From NCBI GenBank assembly GCA_964445695.1, contig CAYULF010000010.1:62001-126000 (forward strand): DNA of 64,000 nucleotides, in the 5' to 3' direction. The stretch comes from JAUIKM01 sp964445695. Lineage in GTDB: Bacteria; Bacteroidota; Ignavibacteria; Kapaibacteriales; UBA7675. The notes under the pieces are model-generated. The model saw nothing but the letters and a program-made list of their open reading frames with translations. It had not been told where the DNA came from and did no database searches. Shown here piece after piece: positions 28,249 to 36,205 of this stretch. The position numbers and the translations under genes are program-made. The first letter of the stretch is position 1. Every line of letters starts with the position of its first letter.

Positions 28249-28440
28249 GCGCAGATTCAAGTCCGAAGTCACGGAGGTTGTTAACAGACTTCAAGCGCGA
28301 AGTCTCATGTCCGCCGCATGTCTTCCTGTTTAAGTAAATACAGCGCGTGCCGCGTCCGGCACTGTTAAACAACATTGCAGTTTAATGCGCCTCGCAGCTT
28401 TGTGTTTTCGCTGTCCCGGCACTGGAGTGTTTAAAACGAT

Positions 28441-28472
28441 CGAGGCCACCGTCGCAAACGACGATGGCCTCG
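28441..28472 (-). terminator. Hairpin between convergent OmpA and anti-sigma genes
   Basis: A 14-bp stem with one mismatch (CGAGGCCACCGTCG at 28441 against CGACGATGGCCTCG at 28459) around CAAA. On the minus strand it is followed by ATCGTTTT, so it most likely terminates the sigma/anti-sigma transcript; on the plus strand there is no T run. Confidence 0.6.
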
Positions 28473-28560
28473 AATCAGCGCGTAAGTACTCCCATTTTCA
28501 GTCGGTCGGTCTTGCCGCTCGGCCGGGTGAACAGCCGGCGCGGCGCCCGATCGTGCCGCT

Positions 28561-29559
28561 TTAGTGCGGCAGCTCTTCCAATGCTTTCTCGTAGGATTTT
28601 GTGTCGCGTCCCAGTTTGCGCAGTTGCTCGATGCTGCTGCGCAGGATGTCCTCTGTTTTGTCGCGGTTGGCGCTTGTGGCGTTCAGCAGCGCCAGATCGG
28701 CCGTGCATTGGACTTCGAGCGCGCGCAGGCCGTGTTCCACCGCCAGATCGTGTGCGCGTTCGTATTGTGTCGCGGCCGCGCCGACGTCGCCAAGGTGTGC
28801 GTAGACGCCGCCAAGGCGGTGCGCCGTCGTGGCTTCGCGCGCGGCGTCGCCCTGCTGGTGATGGCGCTGCAATTCTTCGCGCAGGCTGGCCGCAGCCATG
28901 CGCAGCTGTTTTTCCAGTCGTTCGGTGACGCGCGTACGACCTTCCACCGTATTGCTGTTCGGCGTCTCGCTGTCCGTGCGGATTTCGGCCGACTGACTGT
29001 CCACGACGTCGGCCGAATTGCCGGACTGCGGCATGGCCCTGTCGGACCCGCGCGGCGGACCGGGATTAAATCCGTCGATCGTGCCGGGCCTGTCCACGTC
29101 GCGTTCGATCGTGGTGTAGTCCTGTGCGTGTTCGTTGTGTGCTTCGTCCGGCGGGAAGTTGAGTTCCAGTGTCGGTGTTGGTTCGGCGGTGAGTGAGGCT
29201 TCCGGCGCGAGTGAAGCGTCGACGGCAGCTGAGTTGTCGCCGGCGAACCACAGGAGCGCCGCGACGGTCAGCAGGATGACGGCTCCGCCGGCTATCCACG
29301 CCGTTTTGGCGCCCGCGGCCGTGCCGGCGGCGGCGCCGGACTGGCTCTGGATGTTCTGCAGGACGCGCGTGCGGAATTCCGCGCTGGCGCTGTGCGACAG
29401 TTCGGCGCGTTCGGTCAACAGGTTTTCAACCTGTTGCAGCTCGCGAATTTCCTCGGCCAGGCTCGAATCCTGCGCCAGCAGTTGTTCGAGTCGCAGGCGG
29501 TCAGCTTCGCTGAGGGTGCCGTCCAGCAGTTGTACAAGTAGTTCTTCGCTCTGGCTCAT
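28561..29559 (-). CDS. Putative anti-sigma factor with single membrane helix and soluble C-terminal domain
   Basis: 332 residues. The N-terminus (SEELLVQLLDGTLSEADRLR, LEQLLAQDSSLAEEIREL) has the helical layout of anti-sigma domains but without the HxxxCxxC zinc motif. One membrane helix follows (TAWIAGGAVILLTVAALLWF, about 86-106), then a Pro/Thr/Ser-rich linker and a helical C-terminal region (QGDAAREATTAHRLGGVYAH, YERAHDLAVEHGLRALEV) that looks like one or two TPR units. It starts inside the last four bases of the ECF sigma gene, the usual order for a sigma/anti-sigma pair. Confidence 0.75.
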   Translation of the reverse strand: MSQSEELLVQLLDGTLSEADRLRLEQLLAQDSSLAEEIRELQQVENLLTERAELSHSASAEFRTRVLQNIQSQSGAAAGTAAGAKTAWIAGGAVILLTVAALLWFAGDNSAAVDASLAPEASLTAEPTPTLELNFPPDEAHNEHAQDYTTIERDVDRPGTIDGFNPGPPRGSDRAMPQSGNSADVVDSQSAEIRTDSETPNSNTVEGRTRVTERLEKQLRMAAASLREELQRHHQQGDAAREATTAHRLGGVYAHLGDVGAAATQYERAHDLAVEHGLRALEVQCTADLALLNATSANRDKTEDILRSSIEQLRKLGRDTKSYEKALEELPH

Positions 29560-30122
29560 GTTGTTTCTTGCATATATGGTTGCAATGTTTTGCGGAGGAG
29601 CTTTTTGGCCCTGAAGATGCGCACCTTGACCAATGAGAGGCTGATGTTCATCATTTCGGCTATTTCGTCGTAGGAAAAGCCGCTCAGGTACTTGTATTCG
29701 ATCGGGAGCCGGAACTCATCCGGCAAGTTGAGTACCGCCTGATCGAAAGCTTCCCGCAGCAAAAAATCATCTCCGGTTTTGTCGGCCGCGTTCGGGATGG
29801 ATTCGGCCAGTTCATCAACGGGAGTAGTATGCGCGCTGGAGCGTTTGGCCTTCAGGCAAAAGTTGCGGGCTATCGTAAAGATCCACGCCGCAAAGTTTCC
29901 GCCCCGGTATGAATCGCGGCTTTTGTAGGCCGTCATCATCGTGGTTTGGTATGCGTCTTCCGCCGCCTCGCGGTCTTTCAGGACCGTGAGGCAGTACGCA
30001 AAAATTCGCCTGTCGTACCGCCGGTAAATCTCTTCGAAGGCCCGCTCGTCGTTGTTCCGCACCATCGCGAAAACATCATCATCGCTGAGCGCTTCGAGTG
30101 ACTCACGATTTGTTTTGCTCAT
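29556..30122 (-). CDS. ECF-type RNA polymerase sigma factor
   Basis: 188 residues. Region 2 is clear: AFEEIYRRYDRRIFAYCLTV, EDAYQTTMMTAYKSRDSY and GGNFAAWIFTIARNFCL. Region 4 is LPDEFRLPIEYKYLSGFSYD, EIAEMMNISLSLVKVRIFRA and KKLLRKTLQPY. The start MSKTNRESLEAL at 30122 is the first good ATG. It probably directs transcription in response to a cue sensed by the overlapping downstream anti-sigma protein. Regulon unknown; autoregulation from the 237-base upstream region is likely but no sequence proof is offered. Confidence 0.92.
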   Translation of the reverse strand: MSKTNRESLEALSDDDVFAMVRNNDERAFEEIYRRYDRRIFAYCLTVLKDREAAEDAYQTTMMTAYKSRDSYRGGNFAAWIFTIARNFCLKAKRSSAHTTPVDELAESIPNAADKTGDDFLLREAFDQAVLNLPDEFRLPIEYKYLSGFSYDEIAEMMNISLSLVKVRIFRAKKLLRKTLQPYMQETT

Positions 30123-30359
30123 TTGCTCGAAACAATCCTGTCAACAATGGAATGTTACAGACCGCCTGCTCGTAGCCGCCAGGGGCGCTTTTTCGGCTCT
30201 TTCAGAGCGCTGAAACGGCTCCCGGCGACCGCGGTATCACGCGGACGAAACAAGGTCCGGCAGCGTTTAACATTTTTTTGAAAAGCCCGGTAACTATTCA
30301 TCGGAAGCCGGATTGCTCCGGTCACAGTCCCTGAGACAGGACCTGATCATAACAAGACC

Positions 30360-30695
30360 ATGACTGAAAACTCGCTCCACATATCGCACGCATTAACAAA
30401 CAAGAAGGCTGTTTTTAAATCAGGCCGGATTGAGGCGTTTGCTGCGATCCACGGTGAAAAAGCGCCGTACAGCGATCGGTTTAAACAAATTGCGTCCGCG
30501 GCATCCATCGATGCGGCCGGAACAGATGAAAATCTCACATTCTACCAGAACCCGGAACAGACTGGATCCACTTATTCAATTGTCGGCCACATGCGGACCC
30601 GGAAGCCGTATGCAGGGATAATTGATGTACGACGCCAGAGCGATCACATCAGGACAACCATGGAGTTGAAGGAGGTAGTGACGAGGTCGACCTGA
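30360..30695 (+). CDS. Hypothetical protein, weakly supported
   Basis: 111 residues, MTENSLHISHALTNKK onward, with no membrane segment, signal or recognisable motif and a rather even composition. It is divergent from the ECF sigma gene. A strong terminator hairpin 138 bases after its stop implies that something is transcribed here on the plus strand, which is the main support. No ribosome site is obvious. It could equally be chance. Confidence 0.35.
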   Translation: MTENSLHISHALTNKKAVFKSGRIEAFAAIHGEKAPYSDRFKQIASAASIDAAGTDENLTFYQNPEQTGSTYSIVGHMRTRKPYAGIIDVRRQSDHIRTTMELKEVVTRST

Positions 30696-30832
30696 ACGTC
30701 GATTCGTGCGGGCGCAAACCCGGCCCGGTTTACCGACCGCGGGCGGAGGCGTCTACCCGACGGGAATGCGGAGGAACACATTCCCCGGACAATATGGCGC
30801 TCGACGCTATCACCTGATCCACCACCGGACAG

Positions 30833-30873
30833 ACACGCCGCGTATCATGCTTGATGCGCGGCGTGTTATTTTT
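30833..30873 (+). terminator. Intrinsic terminator upstream of the CaCA-like gene
   Basis: ACACGCCGCG at 30833-30842 pairs with CGCGGCGTGT at 30857-30866, extended by ATCA/TGAT inside the loop with one wobble, and is followed by TATTTTT. It lies 140 bases before the chosen start of the exchanger gene and argues against translation starting upstream of it. Confidence 0.8.
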
Positions 30874-31011
30874 CGGGCCGGCCCTCGTCGAAATTGCGGT
30901 ACACTTGACGGCCACATCAACCGTTACTGTGCCCTGCGCCTGGCGGATGCACCGTCGCGGCGCGGCGGACGCCTGCCGGCGTCGATTCTTCCTCACGCAT
31001 TTCACAGTTCT

Positions 31012-31869
31012 GTGAACAATATTCGCACCTACTTACGGGACTCGGTCGACCGCATTGACTTTGTCGTCTGGGGACTCGTCATAGTCTTTTTCCAGGTATC
31101 GGCGGCGGTCAACGGCGGCGACGGGCCCATGTCGCTTCTGGCGGCGCTGGGCATCATCGCGGCTATGCTGCTGATCAGCACTTCAATCGAGGTGTTGATC
31201 GGCACGCTGCGCAACATGCCGGGCATCGGCACGCTGATCGGCTTTATCACAAACGGCCCGGAAGCGCTGGTGCTGCTGATCGGCCTGCTGGACAACGACA
31301 TTATTTTTGCCTCGTCGACGCCCTTGGGCTCCAACCCGATGAACGTCCTGCTGTTTTTCCTGGCCACGACGCTGACGGGGACGATGGCGGTGGTCTGGGC
31401 GCGCAAGGTTGTGTACCGCTATCTCGTTTTTATCGCCACGATAGCCATAGCGCTGAGTTTTTATCTGATTCCGGTCGCCATGTACAGCTCCTGGCTGATT
31501 TACTGGCTGATCGGCGTGCTGGCGATTTCGGGCCTTATCTTTGCGACGCGTCCCGCCGAGGAGCTGCCGGAGGAGGACGTGGCGTTGAGCCGCATCTGGA
31601 TGCTGCCTGCGCTGGCGGTGCTGGTCGGTGCTGGTGTGCTGCTGGACTTTGTCGTTTCGATGGCTTCCGACGTTTCGATGGCGCCCAAAGGCGTGATCGG
31701 TTTTATCGTGCTCTCGACGATGACGTCCTGGCCCGAGTTCAAATCGACGCTGTCGCTGCTGCGCAAGGACATGCCGCTGGCGGCTTTTCTGAATATTCTG
31801 GTCAGCAACATCACCAATTTATGGCTTGCCTGTCTCGGCGTGCTGATCTACTGGCTGCTTTCGCTCTAG
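31012..31869 (+). CDS. Na+/Ca2+ exchanger (CaCA)-like membrane protein
   Basis: 285 residues from the GTG at 31012. Longer in-frame starts would have to read through the terminator hairpin at 30833. The two inverted alpha repeats of the CaCA superfamily are recognisable: GFITNGPEALVLLIGLL with LGSNPMNVLLFF (about residues 77-115) and STMTSWPEFKSTLSLL with LVSNITNLWLACLG (about 233-275), each holding the conserved Glu and Ser-Asn. About eight to ten helices. It probably exchanges a cation for Na+ or H+. It is shorter than usual (300-350). Confidence 0.75.
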   Translation: MNNIRTYLRDSVDRIDFVVWGLVIVFFQVSAAVNGGDGPMSLLAALGIIAAMLLISTSIEVLIGTLRNMPGIGTLIGFITNGPEALVLLIGLLDNDIIFASSTPLGSNPMNVLLFFLATTLTGTMAVVWARKVVYRYLVFIATIAIALSFYLIPVAMYSSWLIYWLIGVLAISGLIFATRPAEELPEEDVALSRIWMLPALAVLVGAGVLLDFVVSMASDVSMAPKGVIGFIVLSTMTSWPEFKSTLSLLRKDMPLAAFLNILVSNITNLWLACLGVLIYWLLSL

Positions 31870-32498
31870 CTCTTTATTCCCGACGCGTTTATACCCGTTT
31901 TTGCGACCGTTCAGAGGCAAAGGTCGCCCGTTTGCGTTTTTGCAGTTGTGCTGTCGGTTCGGACGTGGCATATTGTCTGCGTTGGATCTTCCGGAGGATG
32001 CGACGGAGCTGTGAGGCGGGAATAAAACTTGTTGCCTAAGCAACGATTTTTCACTGATCGCTTTGAGCCTCGCTTGCAGCTTCGTCTCAGGCTCTTATGA
32101 CTTTTTTGCTTGTCACCGGGTTTTCAGACTTCAAGCTTGATGTTGTCGCTCAGCGCCATGCAAACGAACTGCCAGTCTTTCAACGCGACACTCAGTGACA
32201 AACAAGAGAAAAGCAAGCCGCCGAACAGGTGAGGAGGCGAAGCGCTCCGCCGTCGCGCGTGCCATGCCGGCCTGTAGCCCGTCGCGACTCCCTGTGCCGC
32301 GTCCGCCGGCGGTCGGAATCGCGCGATTGTGTATCTTCGTGCGCGCCCGACGTCCGCTCGCGTCAAACGGCCGCGCCCGCATTTGCCCGGTCGTTTCGTG
32401 AATCTTTTGTCATATTTACCCGTTGATCGGGCTTCGACAAAAGACGGACAGCGGCGCCTCCGGGCGCGAAAAAAAACTCTCAATTCCGAGGTTCTTCA
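31870..32498. other. Gene-free stretch with a dispersed-element copy
   Basis: About 630 bases between the exchanger and the flotillin cluster. It has a possible terminator (GAGCCT/AGGCTC arms near 32067-32095, then CTTTTTTG), copy B of the dispersed element at 32191-32247, and presumably the promoter of the YqiJ-like gene. A minus-strand ORF at 32124-32483 has no gene-like features. Confidence 0.5.
32191..32247 (-). repeat. Dispersed intergenic element, copy B
   Basis: On the minus strand it reads GAGCGCTTCGCC, then TTCGGCGGCTTGCTTTTC and TCTTGTTTGTCACTGAG, the same blocks as copies A, C and D. In frame the core reads GLLFSCLSLS, like part of a signal peptide. Confidence 0.65.
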
Positions 32499-33254
32499 AT
32501 GGACCAGTTGCTGGATGCCGCACTCAGCGCAGTTAACATACCTTTTACGGTATTGTTTGTTCTGGTGCTGTTATATTGGATCACCGTCATTATTGGTCTG
32601 CTCGACATCGACTCGCTCGATGTGGACGTGCACGCCGATGCGGACTTCGATTTTGACGCAGATCTGGACGTCGATGCCGATATCGACGTCGACGCGGACC
32701 TCCATCTGGACGCCGATACACATGTTGATGTCGGCAACGCGGAAATCGTCGGCGCGCATGCCGACGGCGCGGTGACGGACATCGGCGTCGATCACGGCGG
32801 AATGTTAAACTCGCTGCTGCTCTTTGCCAACCTCGGTTATATCCCTTTCATGATTGTCTTTTCCTTTATGGTACTGTTCCTCTGGACGGGCGCCATATTG
32901 TTAAACTATTACTTTAACCCCGACCTGGGCCTCGGCATGGCTGCGCTGCTGTTTGTGCCGAACTTCGCCGTCAGTTTTACCGCGATGAAGTTAATAACCT
33001 GGCCCCTCAAAAAACTGTTTTATCACATGCGCCGCGAAGAGCGCGAGATCGAATCCGTTGTGGGCCGCATTTGCGTGCTCACGATGGACGCCAGCCCGGA
33101 GCGCCTTTCCCAGGCCACGGTGGCGCGTCGCGGCGTTCCGCATTTGTTAAACGTCCGCCCGGTTGGCGACGACACGATTCTGCGCGGCAGCAAGGCCGTG
33201 GTTGTATCCTACATTGAAGATCAGAGCGTGTACCTCGTCCAACCCGTGGACTGA
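32499..33254 (+). CDS. YqiJ-like OB-fold membrane protein with alternating-Asp insert
   Basis: 251 residues. First helix at about 14-36 (IPFTVLFVLVLLYWITVIIG), then residues about 38-80 of striking D-x-D alternation (DFDADLDVDADIDVDADLH), then two helices (about 105-150) and a C-terminal OB-fold-like domain (VVGRICVLTMDA, GVPHLLNVRPVGDD, GSKAVVVSYIED). This is the layout of E. coli YqiJ (DUF1449), encoded with the flotillin YqiK, and two flotillin-type genes follow here. YqiJ/NfeD proteins are believed to partner flotillins in membrane microdomains. The acidic insert is not part of the family. Confidence 0.82.
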   Translation: MDQLLDAALSAVNIPFTVLFVLVLLYWITVIIGLLDIDSLDVDVHADADFDFDADLDVDADIDVDADLHLDADTHVDVGNAEIVGAHADGAVTDIGVDHGGMLNSLLLFANLGYIPFMIVFSFMVLFLWTGAILLNYYFNPDLGLGMAALLFVPNFAVSFTAMKLITWPLKKLFYHMRREEREIESVVGRICVLTMDASPERLSQATVARRGVPHLLNVRPVGDDTILRGSKAVVVSYIEDQSVYLVQPVD

Positions 33255-33348
33255 TTCCCCCCAGCAAGACAACTGAATTTGTGTTTAATCTGCGCGCATC
33301 GCGGCGGAAGAGTTAACGCTGCCATCGTGCGGCATTAAAGGAATGCCT

Positions 33349-34017
33349 ATGTTCTCCGGCGTCCTGGTACTGTTGGGTCTTGCACTCGTGCCGATTAACT
33401 TTTTCATCATATCCATGTTTGCCTTTCGCAAGCCGCCGGCGGGATTTGCCCTGGTGCGCAGCGGCTTTGGCGGCATGCGCGTCGGTTTTGCGGGAATGTT
33501 TGTTTTCCCCCTGCTGCACCGCGCGGAGCTGGTGGATATGCGCATGAAAACCGTGGATGTCGATCTCTCCGGTCCCGACGCTGTGGTGTTTAAGGACGGC
33601 GTACGCGCCGACGTTCTACTTCGGATGCAACTGCGAGTTAACCACACTGCTGAATCGGTTATGCAGGTGCACGGCGTTTTCGGCGCAGGCGACCACTTTG
33701 CCGAATCGCAATTTCAGAACTCCTGGACTGGGCGGTTTGCCGCGGCTGTGCGTCATGTTTTCAGCATGCTTGAATTTTCCGAAGCGGACTCCCTGGAAGC
33801 CAAGGACATGATCCTGACGATGATTGGCATGGATATGAACGGTTACGTCCTCGAAGACATTTCCGTCCTGCAGTGCCGCAAAAACTCGTCGATCTTTGCC
33901 GAGCATGGGCTTGACCTGGAATACCGGGAAGGCCTTCTTGTTTGGCACGGAGTCAGAAACGTCGAGATTTTGAGTAGCAGCGAACCCAATAGCGTCGTGC
34001 TCAAAGCACGTGTTTAA
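33349..34017 (+). CDS. SPFH-domain-only flotillin paralogue (truncated)
   Basis: 222 residues from the ATG at 33349; an ATG two codons earlier touches the ribosome site AAAGGA with no spacing, so 33349 (six-base spacing) is preferred. One N-terminal helix (LVLLGLALVPINFFIISMFA) and an SPFH domain aligning with the next gene: GFALVRSGFGGMRVGFAGM, HRAELVDMRMKTVDVDL, FKDGVRADVLLRMQLRVN and DMNGYVLEDISVLQ. It stops where the flotillin coiled coil should begin and has instead a unique tail of about 45 residues (HGLDLEYREGLLVWHGV). Likely duplicated and shortened; could modulate oligomers of the full protein. Confidence 0.8.
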   Translation: MFSGVLVLLGLALVPINFFIISMFAFRKPPAGFALVRSGFGGMRVGFAGMFVFPLLHRAELVDMRMKTVDVDLSGPDAVVFKDGVRADVLLRMQLRVNHTAESVMQVHGVFGAGDHFAESQFQNSWTGRFAAAVRHVFSMLEFSEADSLEAKDMILTMIGMDMNGYVLEDISVLQCRKNSSIFAEHGLDLEYREGLLVWHGVRNVEILSSSEPNSVVLKARV

Positions 34018-34105
34018 GTCCTTAAACGCCCGCGTGCGAGCGGGTGAGAACTGAAAATTTCGAACTTGAAATACAACATTTAATCATCTTTGAGTGAGAG
34101 GAAAT

Positions 34106-36091
34106 ATGCTGGAAAGTTTAGGGCTTGTAGGCATAGTTGCGACTGCACTGTTTGTCTTTGGTATTGCCGTGTTCATCGTCAAGATGTACCGAAAGGTTGA
34201 ACAGGGGAAAGCGTTAGTAAGAACCGGCTTGGGCGGAGTTAAAGTTGCATTTAATGGAATCATGGTTGTTCCCGCCATTCACAGAATGGAGCTGATGGAC
34301 ATCTCTGTTAAACGCATTGAAATCTCGCGCCTCGGCAAAGCCGGCCTTGTGTGTAAAGACAACATTCGTGCTGACATTAAGGTCGCTTTTTTTGTGCGGG
34401 TCAATCAGACAGTCGAGTCTGTTAGTCAGGTGGCCGGTTCGCTCGGCTGTGAACGCGCATCTTTGCAGGACGCATTGGTCGAACTCTTTGACGCCAAGTT
34501 CTCCGAAGCGCTTAAAACAGTCGGTAAGAAGTTTAACTTCGAAGAACTCTACGAAGCGCGCGTTGAATTCAAACGTGAAATGCTTGAAGTAATCGGCAGA
34601 GACCTCAACGGTTACGTTCTGGAAGATGCGGCGATCGATTACCTCGAACAGACGCCTTTAATGGAGCTTTCGCCCGACAACATTCTGGATGCGGACGGTA
34701 TCAAGAAGATCACCGATCGCACCGCCGCCGAAAACATGTTGACGAACAATATTCGGCGTGAAGAAGAAAAAGTCATCAAGAAACAGGACGTCGAAGCGCG
34801 CGAAGCCATCCTGCAGATGGAGCGTCAACTGGCCGAAACCGAACAGCGCCAGCAAAAGGAAATTGCCGCGATTACCGCGCGTGAACAGTCCGAAGCGCAC
34901 CAGGTCGAGTATCAGGAAATGTTAAAAGCCGAACAGGCCCGCATCCGCACGGAAGAAGAAGTGCGCGTCGCAGAACAAAACCGCGACCGCCAGGTGATTG
35001 TCGCCGAGCGCGCCAAACAACGCACCGACGCCGTCGAGTCCGAACGCGTCGAAAAAGATCGCCTGCTCGAAAAAACCGAGAAGGAAAAGATCGTCAGCCT
35101 GGCCGAAATCGAAAAACAACGCGCCGTTGAAGAAGAGCGCAAAAACATTCAGGAAGTCATCCGCCAGCGCGTGATGGTAGAAAAAGCCGTGGTCGAGGAA
35201 GAAGAGCGCATCAAAGACACGCGCGCCAAAGCCGCTGCCGACCGCGAAAAACTCGTGGCCGTCACCAAAGCGCAGGAAGTCGCCGAAGAAGCCAAAATCA
35301 GCGAAGTCGTCGCCGCCGAAGCCGCGCGTGAAGCCGCGCGACTGAACGCCGAACGCAAAGTCATCGACGCGGACGCCGACAGAACAACCGCCGAAAAACG
35401 CGCCGAAGCGATGAAAACCATTGCCGACGCCCGCGCCGAAGAAGAAGCCGTGCTCGGCCTCTCCGAGGTTCGCGTGATGGAAGCGCGCGCGCTGGCAATC
35501 GAAAAAGAAGGCGGCGCCGAGGCGCGCGTCATCGAACTCAAAGCCGGTTCGGAAGCCAAAGGTATACGCGAGAAAGCCGAAGCCATGAAGGAATTCGACG
35601 GCGTCGGTCGCGAACACGAAGAGTTTAAACTGCGCCTCAACAAAGAAAAAGAGGTCGAACTGGCCGGCATCAATATTAACAAAGACATCGCCCTGGCGCA
35701 GGCCGAAATCATCCGCGATGCGCTCAGCTCCGCCAAGATCGACATCATCGGCGGTGAAACGATGTTCTTTGAAAACATCGTCAACGCCGTATCACGCGGC
35801 AAAGCGCTCGACCGCATGGTCGACAACAGCAGCGTGCTGCAGGATCTGCGCAAAGGCATTCTGGGCGAGGGCGGCGGCAACATCGCCTCCGGAATCCGCG
35901 GCATCATGGATCGCCTGGGCGTCAACTGGGAAGATGTTAAAAACATCAGCGTTTCCGCTCTGCTGACGCAGTTGATGACGCGCGCCGACAGCGACACACA
36001 CGCCATGCTCAGCGACTGGTTTAACACCGTCAAGGGTACGCCGCTGGCCGACCAGCAGGTCTCCAGCGTCATGTCGCGGCTGCGCTCCTGA
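34106..36091 (+). CDS. Flotillin family protein (YqiK-like)
   Basis: 661 residues from the ATG at 34106, which has GAGAGGA four bases before it. N-terminal membrane helix (GIVATALFVFGIAVFIV), SPFH domain (ALVRTGLGGVKVAFNGIMVV; CKDNIRADIKVAFFVRVNQT; GRDLNGYVLEDAAIDYL; TPLMELSPDNILDADGI), then about 300 residues of charged coiled coil rich in Ala, Glu, Arg and Lys, and a C-terminal domain (INKDIALAQAEII; IDIIGGETMFFENI). The domain order is that of E. coli YqiK. Flotillins form membrane-tethered cages or rafts. It is third in the cluster, followed after 114 bases by the giant ATPase. Confidence 0.93.
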   Translation: MLESLGLVGIVATALFVFGIAVFIVKMYRKVEQGKALVRTGLGGVKVAFNGIMVVPAIHRMELMDISVKRIEISRLGKAGLVCKDNIRADIKVAFFVRVNQTVESVSQVAGSLGCERASLQDALVELFDAKFSEALKTVGKKFNFEELYEARVEFKREMLEVIGRDLNGYVLEDAAIDYLEQTPLMELSPDNILDADGIKKITDRTAAENMLTNNIRREEEKVIKKQDVEAREAILQMERQLAETEQRQQKEIAAITAREQSEAHQVEYQEMLKAEQARIRTEEEVRVAEQNRDRQVIVAERAKQRTDAVESERVEKDRLLEKTEKEKIVSLAEIEKQRAVEEERKNIQEVIRQRVMVEKAVVEEEERIKDTRAKAAADREKLVAVTKAQEVAEEAKISEVVAAEAAREAARLNAERKVIDADADRTTAEKRAEAMKTIADARAEEEAVLGLSEVRVMEARALAIEKEGGAEARVIELKAGSEAKGIREKAEAMKEFDGVGREHEEFKLRLNKEKEVELAGININKDIALAQAEIIRDALSSAKIDIIGGETMFFENIVNAVSRGKALDRMVDNSSVLQDLRKGILGEGGGNIASGIRGIMDRLGVNWEDVKNISVSALLTQLMTRADSDTHAMLSDWFNTVKGTPLADQQVSSVMSRLRS

Positions 36092-36205
36092 TCCGCCAGT
36101 AAACAGACCGACGGACGCCGTCACGGCCACGCCTTAAACAGCAGACGGGCGGCGTCGATTCAACTCGAACACCGAATAAACTTAACAAGCTGAGCGTGCC
36201 TGGAT

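Larger units (their letters stand above)
28122..28560. other. Spacer between convergent genes
   Basis: About 440 bases between the OmpA gene and the convergent anti-sigma gene. It contains copy A of the dispersed element (28187-28248), a small hairpin with GACTTC/GAAGTC arms at 28287-28304 and the large hairpin at 28441-28472. No gene is supported. Confidence 0.6.

Noticed and set aside
32124..32483. 119-codon minus-strand frame across dispersed-element copy B
   Set aside because: Arg-rich start and no conserved part apart from the element itself.
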